DNA of 64,000 nucleotides. Origin: Mycobacterium sp. AT1 (lineage in GTDB: Bacteria; Actinomycetota; Actinomycetes; Mycobacteriales; Mycobacteriaceae). Each line of letters begins with the position of its first letter. Within the stretch, counting starts at the first letter, position 1. Shown piece by piece: positions 34,347 to 43,628 of this stretch. Made by a program: the position numbers and the translations under genes. The DNA lies in contig NZ_MVOC01000037.1 in NCBI RefSeq assembly GCF_002043095.1, forward strand, positions 1-64,000, written 5' to 3'. Below the pieces are notes generated by a model, which did not search any database, was not told the origin of the DNA, and saw nothing but the letters and a program-made list of their open reading frames with translations.

Positions 34347-35945
34347 GTGACCGACATCTTCGCTAGATTGCGCCGCAGCAAACCCCACTCCGGCAACGGC
34401 GTCACCGTCACCAGCACGGTCGACACCGCCCCGCGCACCCGATTCGGGGCCTGGCTGAGCCGACCCTTGACGTCGTTCCACCTCGTCATCGCCGTCGCGG
34501 CACTGCTCGTCACGCTCGGGCTGATCATGGTGCTGTCCGCGTCGGGGGTGCACTCCTACGACGAGGACGGCTCCCCGTGGGCGATCTTCGCCAAACAGGT
34601 TCTCTGGACCTTCGTCGGCCTCGTCGCCTTCTACATCGCCCTGCGCACGCCGGTCGCGTTCATGCGCAAGGTGGCGTTCCCGGGCTTCATCTTCACGATC
34701 ATCCTGCTGATCCTGGTGTTGATCCCGGGCATTGGTAAGGAATCCAACGGCTCCCGCGGCTGGTTCGTCGTCGCGGGCTTCTCGATGCAGCCGTCGGAGC
34801 TGGCCAAGATCGCCTTCGCCATCTGGGGCGCGCACCTGCTCGCCGCGCGCCGGCTGGAACTCGCGTCGGTGCGCGAGATGCTCTTCCCCCTGATTCCTGG
34901 CGCCTTCATCGCATTGCTGCTCATCGTGCTGCAACCCGACCTCGGCCAGACCGTCTCGCTTGGCATCATCCTGTTGGGCCTGCTGTGGTTCGCCGGCCTG
35001 CCGCTGCGGATCTTTCTGAGCTCGATGGCGGCCGTCGTGGTGGCCGCCGGCATTCTGGCCATGTCGGCGGGCTACCGATCCGACCGGGTGCAGTCGTGGC
35101 TGAACCCCGGTGACGACATGCAGGGCTCCGGTTACCAGTCGCGCCAAGCCCGCTACGCGCTGGCCAACGGCGGCATCTTCGGCGACGGGCTTGGGCAGGG
35201 CACCGCCAAGTGGAACTACCTGCCCAACGCCCACAACGACTTCATCTTCGCCATCATCGGAGAGGAGCTCGGGTTCGTCGGTGCGGCGGGGCTACTCGGC
35301 CTGTTCGGTCTGTTCGCCTACACCGGAATGCGCATCGCGCGGCGCTCCGCGGACCCGTTCCTGCGACTGCTGACCGCCACGACCACCCTCTGGGTGCTCG
35401 GCCAGGTCTTCATCAACGTCGGCTACGTCGTCGGCCTGCTGCCGGTGACGGGCCTGCAGCTGCCGTTGATCTCCGCTGGCGGAACGTCAACGGCCACGAC
35501 GCTGTTCATGTTGGGCATCATGACCAACGCGGCGCGACACGAACCGGATGCGGTCGCCGCGCTGCGGGCGGGCCGCGAGGACCGGTTCAACCGGCTGCTG
35601 CGACTGCCGTTGCCCGAGCCCTACGTGCCGTCCCGGCTCGAGACGGCACGGGACCGGCTGCGGACGCGGCCGGACAAGTCGCCGCGATCCCCGAAACCGC
35701 CCAAGCCGCCCAAGTCCAAGGCCAAGTCCGCCAAACCTGCCGCGGCCAAGGCCGGCCCGAAGAAGCCCACGTCGAAGGCGGGTTCCAAGGGCAAGCCAAA
35801 GCCCGTCCGCAAACCTGCCGAGGATCGCAGGCGCGGCGCGGCGGAACCGGCCGGCAGGACGGCGAGGGGCGCAGGGCATCATGGAGACCGTCAGCGTCAA
35901 TCGAGTCGTCGGGCTCGCCCTCTGGAAGGTCAGCGTTACGGGTGA
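34347..35945 (+). CDS. ftsW: Septal lipid II polymerase FtsW
   Basis: A SEDS-family glycosyltransferase of 532 residues with ten predicted membrane helices that polymerises lipid II with PbpB. Conserved positions include SNGSRGW, QPSELAK, QPDLGQT, YQ.RQA-type loop 'GSGYQSRQARYALANGG' and the catalytic-Asp segment NAHNDFIFAIIGEELG. Mycobacteria have a long basic tail; here residues 420-532 are Lys/Pro/Ala rich. Start GTG 34347. The start is preceded by 149 bp rather than overlapping murD. Its stop overlaps the murG start (GTGA). Confidence 0.94.
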   Translation: MTDIFARLRRSKPHSGNGVTVTSTVDTAPRTRFGAWLSRPLTSFHLVIAVAALLVTLGLIMVLSASGVHSYDEDGSPWAIFAKQVLWTFVGLVAFYIALRTPVAFMRKVAFPGFIFTIILLILVLIPGIGKESNGSRGWFVVAGFSMQPSELAKIAFAIWGAHLLAARRLELASVREMLFPLIPGAFIALLLIVLQPDLGQTVSLGIILLGLLWFAGLPLRIFLSSMAAVVVAAGILAMSAGYRSDRVQSWLNPGDDMQGSGYQSRQARYALANGGIFGDGLGQGTAKWNYLPNAHNDFIFAIIGEELGFVGAAGLLGLFGLFAYTGMRIARRSADPFLRLLTATTTLWVLGQVFINVGYVVGLLPVTGLQLPLISAGGTSTATTLFMLGIMTNAARHEPDAVAALRAGREDRFNRLLRLPLPEPYVPSRLETARDRLRTRPDKSPRSPKPPKPPKSKAKSAKPAAAKAGPKKPTSKAGSKGKPKPVRKPAEDRRRGAAEPAGRTARGAGHHGDRQRQSSRRARPLEGQRYG

Positions 35946-37123
35946 GCAACCCTGGTTTCCCTCGCGGTGCGGTCTCCGGCGGGCAGGATCGTAGCGACGG
36001 GGGAGTCGTGTCCGTGGTCCTCGCCGGCGGAGGCACCGCAGGACACATCGAGCCCGCCATGGCCGTCGCCGACGCCCTCGCCGCGCTCGACCCGACCGTG
36101 CGGATCACCGCGCTCGGTACGGCGCGCGGCCTTGAGACGCGGCTGGTGCCCGAGCGCGGTTACGACCTCAAGCTCATCACGCCCGTCCCGTTTCCCCGCA
36201 AACCGTCCGGCGACCTGGTCCGGCTCCCGCTGCGGGTCCGTTCCGCGGTTCGCCAGACGCGAGCAATCCTCGACGAGGTGCGTGCCGACGTCGTGATCGG
36301 CTTCGGGGGGTACGTCGCACTGCCCGCCTACCTGGCCGCGCGCGGTGGCGCATCGAGGCGGAGCGTGGTGCCCGTCGTCATCCACGAGGCCAACGCGCGC
36401 GCGGGCTGGGCCAACCGAGTCGGCGCACGGTCGGCGCGGCGCGTCCTTGCTGCGGTGCCCAATCCAGGTCTCGGTCGACGCGTCGAGGTGGTCGGCGTCC
36501 CCGTGCGTGAGTCCATCACCTCCCTGGATCGGATGGCGCTGCGCGCAGAGGCGCGGGCACACTTCGGGTTCTCCGACGACGACCGGGTGCTGTTGGTCTT
36601 CGGCGGCTCACAGGGCGCGCAGTCCCTCAACCGGGCCGTCTCCGGCGCCGCCGACGACCTCGCCGCGGCGGGCATCGCGGTGCTGCACGCGCACGGCCCG
36701 AAGAACGTTCTGCAGCTGCGCGTACCGGCGGTCGGTGACCGTCCGTACGTCGCGGTGCCCTATCTCAGCAGGATGGACCTCGCGTATGCGGCCGCCGACC
36801 TGGTCATCTGCCGGTCGGGCGCGATGACGGTCGCCGAGGTGACCGCGGTGGGCCTGCCTGCCGTGTACGTCCCGCTGCCCATCGGAAACGGCGAGCAGCG
36901 GCTCAACGCGTTGCCCGTGGTCGGCGCGGGCGGCGGCCTGCTGATCGCGGACGCGGATCTGACACCCGAGTTCATCACCGAGACGGTCCGCGTGCTGCTG
37001 GCGGATCCGCCGCGGTTGACGGAGATGACGGCGGCGGCGACCCTGGCCGGTCACCCCGACGCCGCGCGCCGGGTCGCCGAGGTGGCGCTCGAGGTGGCCG
37101 TCGAAAACCGGGGGGCGCGATGA
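35942..37123 (+). CDS. murG: UDP-GlcNAc:lipid I N-acetylglucosaminyltransferase
   Basis: A GT28 GT-B enzyme of 393 residues that makes lipid II at the inner face of the membrane. The N-terminal acceptor loop GGGTAGHIEPA, FGGYVALPAYLAAR, the VFGGSQGAQSLN donor-domain loop and the late 'YVPLPIGNGEQRLNA' motif with the UDP-binding Glu/Gln residues are clear. I start at GTG 35942, which overlaps the ftsW stop; GTG 36008 is a shorter alternative. Its end overlaps murC (ATGA). Confidence 0.94.
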   Translation: MSNPGFPRGAVSGGQDRSDGGVVSVVLAGGGTAGHIEPAMAVADALAALDPTVRITALGTARGLETRLVPERGYDLKLITPVPFPRKPSGDLVRLPLRVRSAVRQTRAILDEVRADVVIGFGGYVALPAYLAARGGASRRSVVPVVIHEANARAGWANRVGARSARRVLAAVPNPGLGRRVEVVGVPVRESITSLDRMALRAEARAHFGFSDDDRVLLVFGGSQGAQSLNRAVSGAADDLAAAGIAVLHAHGPKNVLQLRVPAVGDRPYVAVPYLSRMDLAYAAADLVICRSGAMTVAEVTAVGLPAVYVPLPIGNGEQRLNALPVVGAGGGLLIADADLTPEFITETVRVLLADPPRLTEMTAAATLAGHPDAARRVAEVALEVAVENRGAR

Positions 37124-38583
37124 GCCCGCGGGAGTTGCCGCCTGCGCTGCAGCGGGTGCACATGGTCGGCATCGGGGGAGCCGGAATGTCCGGCATTGCG
37201 CGCATCCTGCTCGACCGCGGCGGTCTGGTGTCCGGCTCGGACGCCAAGGAGTCGCGCGGGGTGGCTGCGCTACGAGCCCGTGGCGCCCAGGTCAGGATCG
37301 GACACGACGCGTCGTCGCTCGACATGCTGCCCGGCGGACCAACCGTCGTGGTCAGCACCCACGCGGCGATTCCGAAGGACAATCCCGAACTCGTCGAGGC
37401 GCGGCGCCGCGGCATCCCCGTCATCCTGCGACCCGCGGTGCTCGCCAGTTTGATGGACGGCTACACCACGGTGATGGTGACGGGCACCCACGGCAAGACC
37501 ACCACCACGTCGATGGTCATCGTGGCGTTGCAACGAAGCGGATTCGATCCCTCCTTCGCCGTCGGCGGCGATCTCGGCGAGGCGGGAACCAACGCGCACC
37601 ACGGCAGCGGTGAGTGCTTCGTCGCCGAGGCGGACGAAAGCGACGGCTCACTGCTCGAATACACCCCCGACGTCGCGGTGGTGACCAACATCGAGGCCGA
37701 TCACCTCGACTTCTTCGGCAGCGTCGAGGCCTACGGCGCGGTGTTCGACGAGTTCGTCGCGCGCCTGCGCCCCGGTGGCGCGCTTGTCGTCTGCGTCGAC
37801 GACGAAGGTTCGGCGGCCCTGGCGGAACGCGCGGCGGCGAACGGAGTTCGCGTCCTGCGCTACGGCAGCGGCGACGGCTCGGCGGGGGGCTCGACCGGCG
37901 ACCTCGCGGGCACTCTGGTGACGTGGGACCAGCAAGGCACCGGCAGCGTGTCGACCGTTCAGCTGGCTGGTGAATCGCACCCGCGGGGGATGCGGTTGGC
38001 GGTTCCCGGCAGGCACATGGCGCTCAACGCGCTCGCGGCGCTGCTCGCGGCCGTTGAGGCGGGTGCCGACGCGGTGACGGTGCTCGACGGTCTTGCCGCC
38101 TTCGAAGGCGTGCGGCGCCGATTCGAATCGGTCGGCACGTCGGCGGGCGTGCGGGTCTTCGACGACTACGCCCATCACCCCACCGAGGTGCGCGCGACGC
38201 TGGAGGCGCTGCGCGCCGTCGCGGGACACGGCCGCTCGATCGTGGTGTTCCAGCCGCACCTCTACACGCGCACCGAGACCTTCGCCCGCGAGTTCGGGCA
38301 GGCACTGAGCCTGGCCGACGAGGTGTTCGTGCTCGACGTCTACGCCGCCCGCGAGCAACCCATCGCCGGTGTCAGCGGGGCCAGCGTCGCCGAGCACGTC
38401 AGCGTCCCGGTGCGATACGTCCCCGACTTCTCCGCAGTCGCGGCTCTGGTGGCGGGCTCGGCCCAACCGGGTGACGCGGTGGTGACGATGGGTGCGGGCG
38501 ACGTCACCCTGCTCGGTGGGGAGATCCTGGCCGCGCTGCAGTCGCGGGCCGGACGTGACGCGCCGGGGGCGCGGTCGTCGTGA
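37120..38583 (+). CDS. murC: UDP-N-acetylmuramate:L-alanine ligase
   Basis: The first Mur amide ligase, 487 residues. An N-terminal UDP-binding loop (HMVGIGGAGMSGIARIL) is followed by the ATP loop VTGTHGKTTTTSM, 'EADESDGS', the 'NIEADHLDFFG' motif and the C-terminal 'DDYAHHPTEV' that is diagnostic of MurC. It supplies UDP-MurNAc-L-Ala, the substrate of MurD, whose gene is not found in this cluster. Overlaps murG and ftsQ by four bases each. Confidence 0.95.
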   Translation: MSPRELPPALQRVHMVGIGGAGMSGIARILLDRGGLVSGSDAKESRGVAALRARGAQVRIGHDASSLDMLPGGPTVVVSTHAAIPKDNPELVEARRRGIPVILRPAVLASLMDGYTTVMVTGTHGKTTTTSMVIVALQRSGFDPSFAVGGDLGEAGTNAHHGSGECFVAEADESDGSLLEYTPDVAVVTNIEADHLDFFGSVEAYGAVFDEFVARLRPGGALVVCVDDEGSAALAERAAANGVRVLRYGSGDGSAGGSTGDLAGTLVTWDQQGTGSVSTVQLAGESHPRGMRLAVPGRHMALNALAALLAAVEAGADAVTVLDGLAAFEGVRRRFESVGTSAGVRVFDDYAHHPTEVRATLEALRAVAGHGRSIVVFQPHLYTRTETFAREFGQALSLADEVFVLDVYAAREQPIAGVSGASVAEHVSVPVRYVPDFSAVAALVAGSAQPGDAVVTMGAGDVTLLGGEILAALQSRAGRDAPGARSS

Positions 38584-39539
38584 CCGGGCCGACCGACGAG
38601 CCGGACGTCGCCGACGAATTCGCGGGTGACGTAGCCGGTGAAGAGGCTCCCGGTGACGTTCCCGGTGACGTTCCCGGTGACGTCGTCGCACGCACCGGCG
38701 ACGGTCCCGAGGACGCGGACGACTTCGAGGGCCCCCGACGGCGGGCCAGGCGGGAACGCGAGGAGCGGCGCGCGGCGCAGGAACGGGCGACGGCCATCGA
38801 GCTCGCAAGGCGTGAGGCGAAACGGCGTGTCACGGGTCGCGCCGTCGACGAGCCGACTCCGCCGACCCGTGGTCTGATCAGGGGTCTCAAGGCGTTGATG
38901 TGGTCGGCGCTGATCAGCGTGCTGGTCGTGGGAGCCGGTCTGCTGCTGTACTTCACGCCCATCATGTCGGCTCGCGTCATGGCGATCACGGGCCTGGTGA
39001 CGCTCACTCAGGAAGAGGTCGAGCAGGCCGCCGCGGTGCCGGCGGACACGCCGTTGTTGCAGATCAACACCGACGCGGTCGCCGATCGAGTCGCGACCAT
39101 TCGCCGGGTGGCGAGTGCCAGGGTTCAGCGGGAGTATCCGTCGACCCTGAGGATCACCATCGTCGAGCGGGTTCCGGTGGTGGTCAAGGACTATCCCGAC
39201 GGCTCGCACCTCTTCGATCGTGACGGCGTCGACTTCGCCACGGAGCCACCACCGCCCGGGCTCCCGTACCTCGACGCCGACACGCCTGGTCCGAGTGACC
39301 TGCCGACCTTGGCGGCGCTTCAGGTGCTCACCGCCCTGCGCCCCGAGGTGGCCGGACAGGTGAGTCGGATTGCGGCGCCGTCGGTGGCGTCGATCACGTT
39401 GACCCTGTTCGACGGTCGGCTGGTGATCTGGGGGACGACGGATCGCACCGACGAGAAGGCGCTGAAGCTGGGTGCGCTGTTGACACAGCCTGGGACCACC
39501 TACGACGTGTCGAGTCCGGACTTGCCGACGGTCAAGTAG
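38580..39539 (+). CDS. ftsQ: Cell division protein FtsQ
   Basis: A bitopic division protein of 319 residues. A long charged cytoplasmic N-terminus (1-100) with repeated PGDV units precedes one transmembrane helix (about 102-124), a POTRA domain beginning 'SARVMAITGLVTLTQEEVEQAA' and the beta domain with 'YPDGSHLFDRDGVDF'. FtsQ links early and late divisome proteins and binds FtsL and FtsB. Start GTG, overlapping the murC stop. A gap of 170 bp containing promoter-like sequence separates it from ftsZ. Confidence 0.9.
   Translation: MTGPTDEPDVADEFAGDVAGEEAPGDVPGDVPGDVVARTGDGPEDADDFEGPRRRARREREERRAAQERATAIELARREAKRRVTGRAVDEPTPPTRGLIRGLKALMWSALISVLVVGAGLLLYFTPIMSARVMAITGLVTLTQEEVEQAAAVPADTPLLQINTDAVADRVATIRRVASARVQREYPSTLRITIVERVPVVVKDYPDGSHLFDRDGVDFATEPPPPGLPYLDADTPGPSDLPTLAALQVLTALRPEVAGQVSRIAAPSVASITLTLFDGRLVIWGTTDRTDEKALKLGALLTQPGTTYDVSSPDLPTVK
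38649..38684 (+). repeat. 12-bp tandem repeat in ftsQ
   Basis: CCCGGTGACGTT at 38649-38660 and 38661-38672, and CCCGGTGACGTC at 38673-38684: three copies encoding PGDV in the cytoplasmic tail. The unit keeps the frame if copy number changes. Confidence 0.85.
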
Positions 39540-39650
39540 GCCGTCCCAACGAGATTCGCGCGAACGCGTCGAAAATCTCCCGGCGTGTCACGGCGCGCCT
39601 GCGGCGATACGTCGCGTGCTCGCCCTACCGTTCTGTTTGCGCGAAACTAC

Positions 39651-39674
39651 TTGACATAACTCTAAGCCTATGGT
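39651..39674 (+). promoter_or_regulatory. Promoter-like region upstream of ftsZ
   Basis: TTGACA (39651-39656) stands out in the ftsQ-ftsZ gap and is a perfect -35 hexamer. TATGGT follows at 39669, but the 12-bp spacing is too short for a normal sigma-A promoter, so the real -10 may differ or an extended mechanism may apply. The gap is AT-richer than neighbouring genes. Mycobacterial ftsZ is known to have its own promoters in this region. Confidence 0.45.
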
Positions 39675-39709
39675 TGAGGTTGAGGGTTGGCCCAGGAGGA
39701 AGACTACCG

Positions 39710-40858
39710 ATGACACCCCCGCACAACTATCTCGCAGTAATAAAGGTGGTCGGCATCGGTGGCGGCGGCGTCAACGCCGTCAACCGGATGATCGAGCAAG
39801 GACTCAAGGGCGTTGAGTTCATCGCCATCAACACCGACGCGCAAGCGTTGTTGATGAGCGACGCCGACGTCAAGCTCGACGTCGGCCGGGACTCCACCCG
39901 CGGCCTCGGCGCCGGAGCCGACCCCGAAGTCGGCCGCAAGGCCGCCGACGACGCCAAGGACGACATCGAGGAGCTGCTGCGCGGCGCCGACATGGTCTTC
40001 GTCACCGCAGGTGAGGGCGGCGGCACCGGCACCGGTGGCGCTCCCGTCGTCGCGACGATCGCCCGCAAGCTCGGTGCGCTCACCGTCGGCGTGGTGACGC
40101 GACCGTTCTCCTTCGAGGGCAAGCGCCGCTCCAACCAGGCCGAGGCGGGCATCGCGGCGCTCCGGGAGAGCTGCGACACCCTCATCGTGATCCCGAACGA
40201 CCGCCTGCTGCAGATGGGCGACGCTGCGGTCTCGCTGATGGACGCCTTCCGCAGTGCCGACGAGGTGCTGCTCAACGGCGTGCAGGGCATCACCGATCTG
40301 ATCACCACCCCCGGCCTGATCAACGTCGACTTCGCGGACGTCAAGGGCGTCATGTCCGGTGCGGGCACGGCGCTGATGGGCATCGGCTCGGCGCGCGGTG
40401 ACGGTCGGGCCCTGAAGGCCGCCGAGATGGCGATCAACTCGCCGCTGCTCGAGGCCTCGATGGAAGGCGCGCTCGGCGTGCTGCTGTCGGTGGCCGGCGG
40501 CAGCGACCTCGGTCTCTTCGAGATCAACGAGGCGGCGTCGCTGGTTCAGGACTCCGCGCACCCCGAGGCCAACATCATCTTCGGCACCGTCATCGACGAC
40601 TCGCTCGGCGACGAAGTGCGCGTCACCGTGATCGCCGCGGGCTTCGACGCCGCCGGACCCAGCCGCAAGCCCGTGGTGGGCGCCGGCGTGAGTGGTCCGT
40701 CGGTCGCCCCGGGGAGCTCGGGCAAGCTGCGGCCGCCGTCGGCGTTCGATCCGGACCCGGCGAGCGTTCCCGTGCACACCAACGGCGCGACGGTCAGCAT
40801 CGGCGGCGGTGGGGATGACGACGACGACGTCGACGTGCCCCCGTTCATGCGTCACTGA
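39710..40858 (+). CDS. ftsZ: Cell division GTPase FtsZ
   Basis: The tubulin-like GTPase that assembles the Z-ring, 382 residues. The tubulin signature GGGTGTGG, NTDAQAL, the T7 catalytic loop region 'GLINVDFADVK' with NVDFAD, and the acidic C-terminal peptide DDDDDVDVPPFMRH that binds partners such as FtsW and SepF are present. AGGAGGA ten bases before the ATG (MTPPHNYLAVIKV) is one of the strongest ribosome-binding sites in the window; an earlier in-frame codon at 39674 is not needed. Confidence 0.97.
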   Translation: MTPPHNYLAVIKVVGIGGGGVNAVNRMIEQGLKGVEFIAINTDAQALLMSDADVKLDVGRDSTRGLGAGADPEVGRKAADDAKDDIEELLRGADMVFVTAGEGGGTGTGGAPVVATIARKLGALTVGVVTRPFSFEGKRRSNQAEAGIAALRESCDTLIVIPNDRLLQMGDAAVSLMDAFRSADEVLLNGVQGITDLITTPGLINVDFADVKGVMSGAGTALMGIGSARGDGRALKAAEMAINSPLLEASMEGALGVLLSVAGGSDLGLFEINEAASLVQDSAHPEANIIFGTVIDDSLGDEVRVTVIAAGFDAAGPSRKPVVGAGVSGPSVAPGSSGKLRPPSAFDPDPASVPVHTNGATVSIGGGGDDDDDVDVPPFMRH

Positions 40859-40895
40859 TTCCGGAGAGCTCCCGAGGGCCGGGATACTGGGCAGC

Positions 40896-41603
40896 GTGAC
40901 CCGACGCATCAGATGTGTGACGACGACAAGGGATGGTGGCGCCTCGGCGGCACCGTTCGACACGTTCAACCTTGGCGATCACGTCGGTGACGACCCGGCC
41001 GCGGTGGCCGCCAACCGCGCGCGCCTCGCCGAGTCGGTCGGCCTCGGCCCCGACGGAATCGTCTGGATGAACCAGGTGCACGGTGACCGCGTCGTCGTGG
41101 TGGACGGGCCGGTTGACGGTGCGATCGACGACGCCGACGGGTTGGTGACGACTCGGCCGGGCCTGGCGCTGGCCGTGGTGACCGCCGATTGCGTTCCCGT
41201 TCTCGCGTCCGACCCGAGGGCTGGCGTCGTCGCGGCCGTCCACGCGGGCCGGGCGGGTGCGAAGTTGGGCGTCGTGGCACGGGCCGTTGAGGTGATGCTG
41301 GCCAACGGCGCGCACGTCGAGGACATCTCGGTGGTGCTCGGCCCAGCGGTCAGCGGTCGCAACTATGAAGTGCCCGATGACATGGCCGTCGATGTCGAGG
41401 CGGCCCTGCCGGGCAGCCGGACCACCACCGCGCGCGGCACCGCGGGACTCGACCTGCGGTCGGGGATTGCCAGGCAGTTGACCGAACTCGGCATCGCCAA
41501 GGTCGGCGTCGACCCGCGCTGCACGGTCGACGACCCGAACCTGTTCAGCCACCGCCGGTCCGCGCCCACCGGCCGCCTCGCTTCCCTGGTGTGGATGGAA
41601 TGA
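40896..41603 (+). CDS. pgeF: Peptidoglycan editing factor PgeF (YfiH/multicopper oxidase-like)
   Basis: A 235-residue DUF152/laccase-like protein. The metal and nucleophile motifs are visible: 'NQVHGDRVVVV', 'VTADCVPVL' with the active Cys, VHAGRAGAKLGV with His, and 'LGPAVSGRNYEV'. In E. coli the homologue removes mis-incorporated L-Ser from UDP-MurNAc precursors, which fits a position next to ftsZ and mur genes. Start GTG 40896 gives MTRRIRCVTTTRDGG. Overlaps the next gene by ATGA. Confidence 0.88.
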   Translation: MTRRIRCVTTTRDGGASAAPFDTFNLGDHVGDDPAAVAANRARLAESVGLGPDGIVWMNQVHGDRVVVVDGPVDGAIDDADGLVTTRPGLALAVVTADCVPVLASDPRAGVVAAVHAGRAGAKLGVVARAVEVMLANGAHVEDISVVLGPAVSGRNYEVPDDMAVDVEAALPGSRTTTARGTAGLDLRSGIARQLTELGIAKVGVDPRCTVDDPNLFSHRRSAPTGRLASLVWME

Positions 41604-42349
41604 CGTCCGCCCGCGCCGCCCAACTCGCCGAAGCCCTTGCGGCGCTGAGAAAACGGGTCGACGACGCCGCGGCCGCGGCGGGTCGCGACGCCGCCGAGAT
41701 CGAGCTCCTTCCCGTCACCAAGTTCTTTCCCGCGTCCGACGTCGTCGAGTTGGTGCGCCTCGGATGCGACGCCTTCGGCGAGTCGCGCGAGCAAGAAGCG
41801 TCGGCCAAGGCCGCCGAACTGGCGGAGTACGTGGAGCAGTCCGACGGGTCGGTGCTGCGGTGGCACATGATCGGGAGCATTCAGCGCAAGAAGGCGCGCG
41901 CCGTGGCGGGGTGGGCCTATGCCGTGCACTCCGTAGACCGGGGTGTCCTCGTAGAGGCGCTGGGCCGGGCGGCTGCCGAGGGGCTCGCCGACGGAACGCG
42001 CGTCGCCCCGCTGCGGGTCTACCTCCAGGTCAGTCTCGACGGTGATCCAGGTCGGGGTGGCGTCGACGTGAGTCGACCGGACCTCGTGGACGAGCTGTGT
42101 GCGCTCACTCACGGGACCGACGGGTTGGACTTCGTCGGCCTGATGGCGATCCCGCCACTGCATGCCGACAGCGGGGAGTCCTTCGCGCGTTTGGAGTCCG
42201 AACTGGAACGGGTACAGGCCTCTTACCAGCAGCGTCTCGGTCTGTCGGCGGGTATGTCGGGCGACCTCGAGACGGCGGTGAAACACGGCTCGACGTGTGT
42301 GCGTGTCGGTACCGCGCTTATGGGAGCCCGTCCTCTAACGTCTCCCTGA
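41600..42349 (+). CDS. YggS family PLP-binding protein (PLP homeostasis)
   Basis: A 249-residue single-domain fold-type III PLP protein (alanine-racemase-like barrel). The PLP lysine sits in LLPVTKFFPAS (Lys near residue 38), with FGESREQEASAKAAEL, WHMIGSIQRKKA and the phosphate-binding 'GSTCVRVGTALMG' near the C-terminus. The family maintains PLP balance rather than catalysing a specific reaction. The start ATG at 41600 overlaps the pgeF stop. Gene order ftsZ-pgeF-yggS-sepF is typical of actinobacteria. Confidence 0.9.
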   Translation: MTSARAAQLAEALAALRKRVDDAAAAAGRDAAEIELLPVTKFFPASDVVELVRLGCDAFGESREQEASAKAAELAEYVEQSDGSVLRWHMIGSIQRKKARAVAGWAYAVHSVDRGVLVEALGRAAAEGLADGTRVAPLRVYLQVSLDGDPGRGGVDVSRPDLVDELCALTHGTDGLDFVGLMAIPPLHADSGESFARLESELERVQASYQQRLGLSAGMSGDLETAVKHGSTCVRVGTALMGARPLTSP

Positions 42350-42413
42350 GTAGTCACTCCAGTCACATCTTCATCACAGACAACACGAATTTCAGTCATC
42401 AGAAGGGCTTCCG

Positions 42414-43079
42414 ATGAGCACACTGCATAAGGTCAAGGCCTACTTCGGTATGGCGCCGATGGACGATTACGACGACGAGTACTACGACGACGACGACCGC
42501 ACGTCGCGCAGTGCGTACCCACGTCGTCCCCGCGAGGACCGCTTCGAGGACGAGGGTTACGCCCACCCCGCCGACGGCCGCGGTTACGACGACCGGATGG
42601 ACCGTCCCGTCGGCCGCGAGTTCGAGCGCGAAATGGCCGGCGCCCCAGCGGGTTACCGCGGCGGATACGCCGACGAACCCTCCTTCCGGGGACGGCACGA
42701 CTTCGAGCGTCCCCGTTTCAACACGCTGCGTGGCGCCACCCACGGTGCCGTGGCGATGGAGCCGCGTCGCATGGCCGAACTCTTCGAGGCGGGCAGCCCG
42801 CTGGCGAAGATCACGACCCTGCGTCCCAAGGACTACAGCGAAGCCCGCACCATCGGCGAGCGCTTCCGTGACGGCACGCCCGTGATCATGGACCTGGTGT
42901 CGATGGACAACGCCGACGCCAAGCGTCTCGTCGACTTCGCCGCCGGGCTGGCATTCGCCCTGCGCGGTTCGTTCGACAAGGTCGCCACCAAGGTCTTCCT
43001 GCTCTCCCCGGCCGACGTCGCCGTCACCGCCGACGAGCGCAAGCGCATTGCCGAGGCCGGCTTCTACGCCTATAAGTGA
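42414..43079 (+). CDS. sepF: Cell division protein SepF
   Basis: A 221-residue SepF. The N-terminal amphipathic, membrane-binding helix (MSTLHKVKAYFGMAP) is followed by a long acidic, Arg/Tyr-rich linker and the C-terminal SepF core (ITTLRPKDYSEA, VIMDLVSMDNADAKRLVDF, the glycine-containing GLAFALRGSFDKV and 'VFLLSPADV'). It tethers FtsZ to the membrane in bacteria lacking FtsA. AGAAGGGC nine bases upstream of the ATG is a ribosome-binding site. Confidence 0.94.
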   Translation: MSTLHKVKAYFGMAPMDDYDDEYYDDDDRTSRSAYPRRPREDRFEDEGYAHPADGRGYDDRMDRPVGREFEREMAGAPAGYRGGYADEPSFRGRHDFERPRFNTLRGATHGAVAMEPRRMAELFEAGSPLAKITTLRPKDYSEARTIGERFRDGTPVIMDLVSMDNADAKRLVDFAAGLAFALRGSFDKVATKVFLLSPADVAVTADERKRIAEAGFYAYK

Positions 43080-43171
43080 CCACCTGCGTAGGCTGGTCCT
43101 AGACCGAGTTGCCTTCGACTCGTCTTCCAGCTCTACCCACTGTCATCACCGCCCGGAGTGAGGTCGCTCAG

Positions 43172-43456
43172 TTGTCGCTGTTCTTTTCGATCCTGGGCTT
43201 CGTGCTGTTCGCGTTCTGGCTATTGCTCATCGCGCGAGTGGTCGTCGAGTTCGTGCGCTCGTTCGCCAGGGACTGGCGACCGCGAGGCTTCATGGTCGTG
43301 GTCCTGGAGGTCATCATGACGGTGACCGACCCCCCGGTGAAGTTGCTTCGCCGCATCATTCCGCAGCTCACGATAGGTGCGATCCGCTTCGATCTGTCGA
43401 TCATGGTGCTTCTGCTCGCCGCGTTCATCGGCATGGAGTTGGCCTGGAGCCAGTAG
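43172..43456 (+). CDS. YggT family membrane protein
   Basis: A 94-residue protein with two hydrophobic segments (about 3-22 and 72-90) and the YggT core 'DPPVKLLRRIIPQLTIGAIRFDLSIM'. It lies between sepF and wag31 as in all mycobacteria. I choose TTG 43172 (MSLFFSILGF), with GTGAGG upstream, since it begins right at the first helix and matches the short M. tuberculosis protein; TTG 43109 would add a non-conserved 21-residue leader. Function is uncertain; in other bacteria YggT contributes to osmotic tolerance. Confidence 0.82.
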   Translation: MSLFFSILGFVLFAFWLLLIARVVVEFVRSFARDWRPRGFMVVVLEVIMTVTDPPVKLLRRIIPQLTIGAIRFDLSIMVLLLAAFIGMELAWSQ

Positions 43457-43628
43457 CGGGAGCCCGCGCGCGGGCCACCGCCGGCGGGTCCGTGGAGTTT
43501 GAAATTCGCTCTTAATCTGGACCTCAACCGCAACCGCCGGGTCTACTGTGACAGGATGGACGCCAGTTACTTCCAGCATGGCTTCCATATGACACCGGTT
43601 GACGGTCCAGACCTCAAGGGGGCAGACG

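Noticed and set aside
41600..42349. Alanine racemase instead of a YggS-type protein
   Set aside because: It is too short and lacks the C-terminal beta domain of alanine racemases; motifs and the position after pgeF fit YggS.
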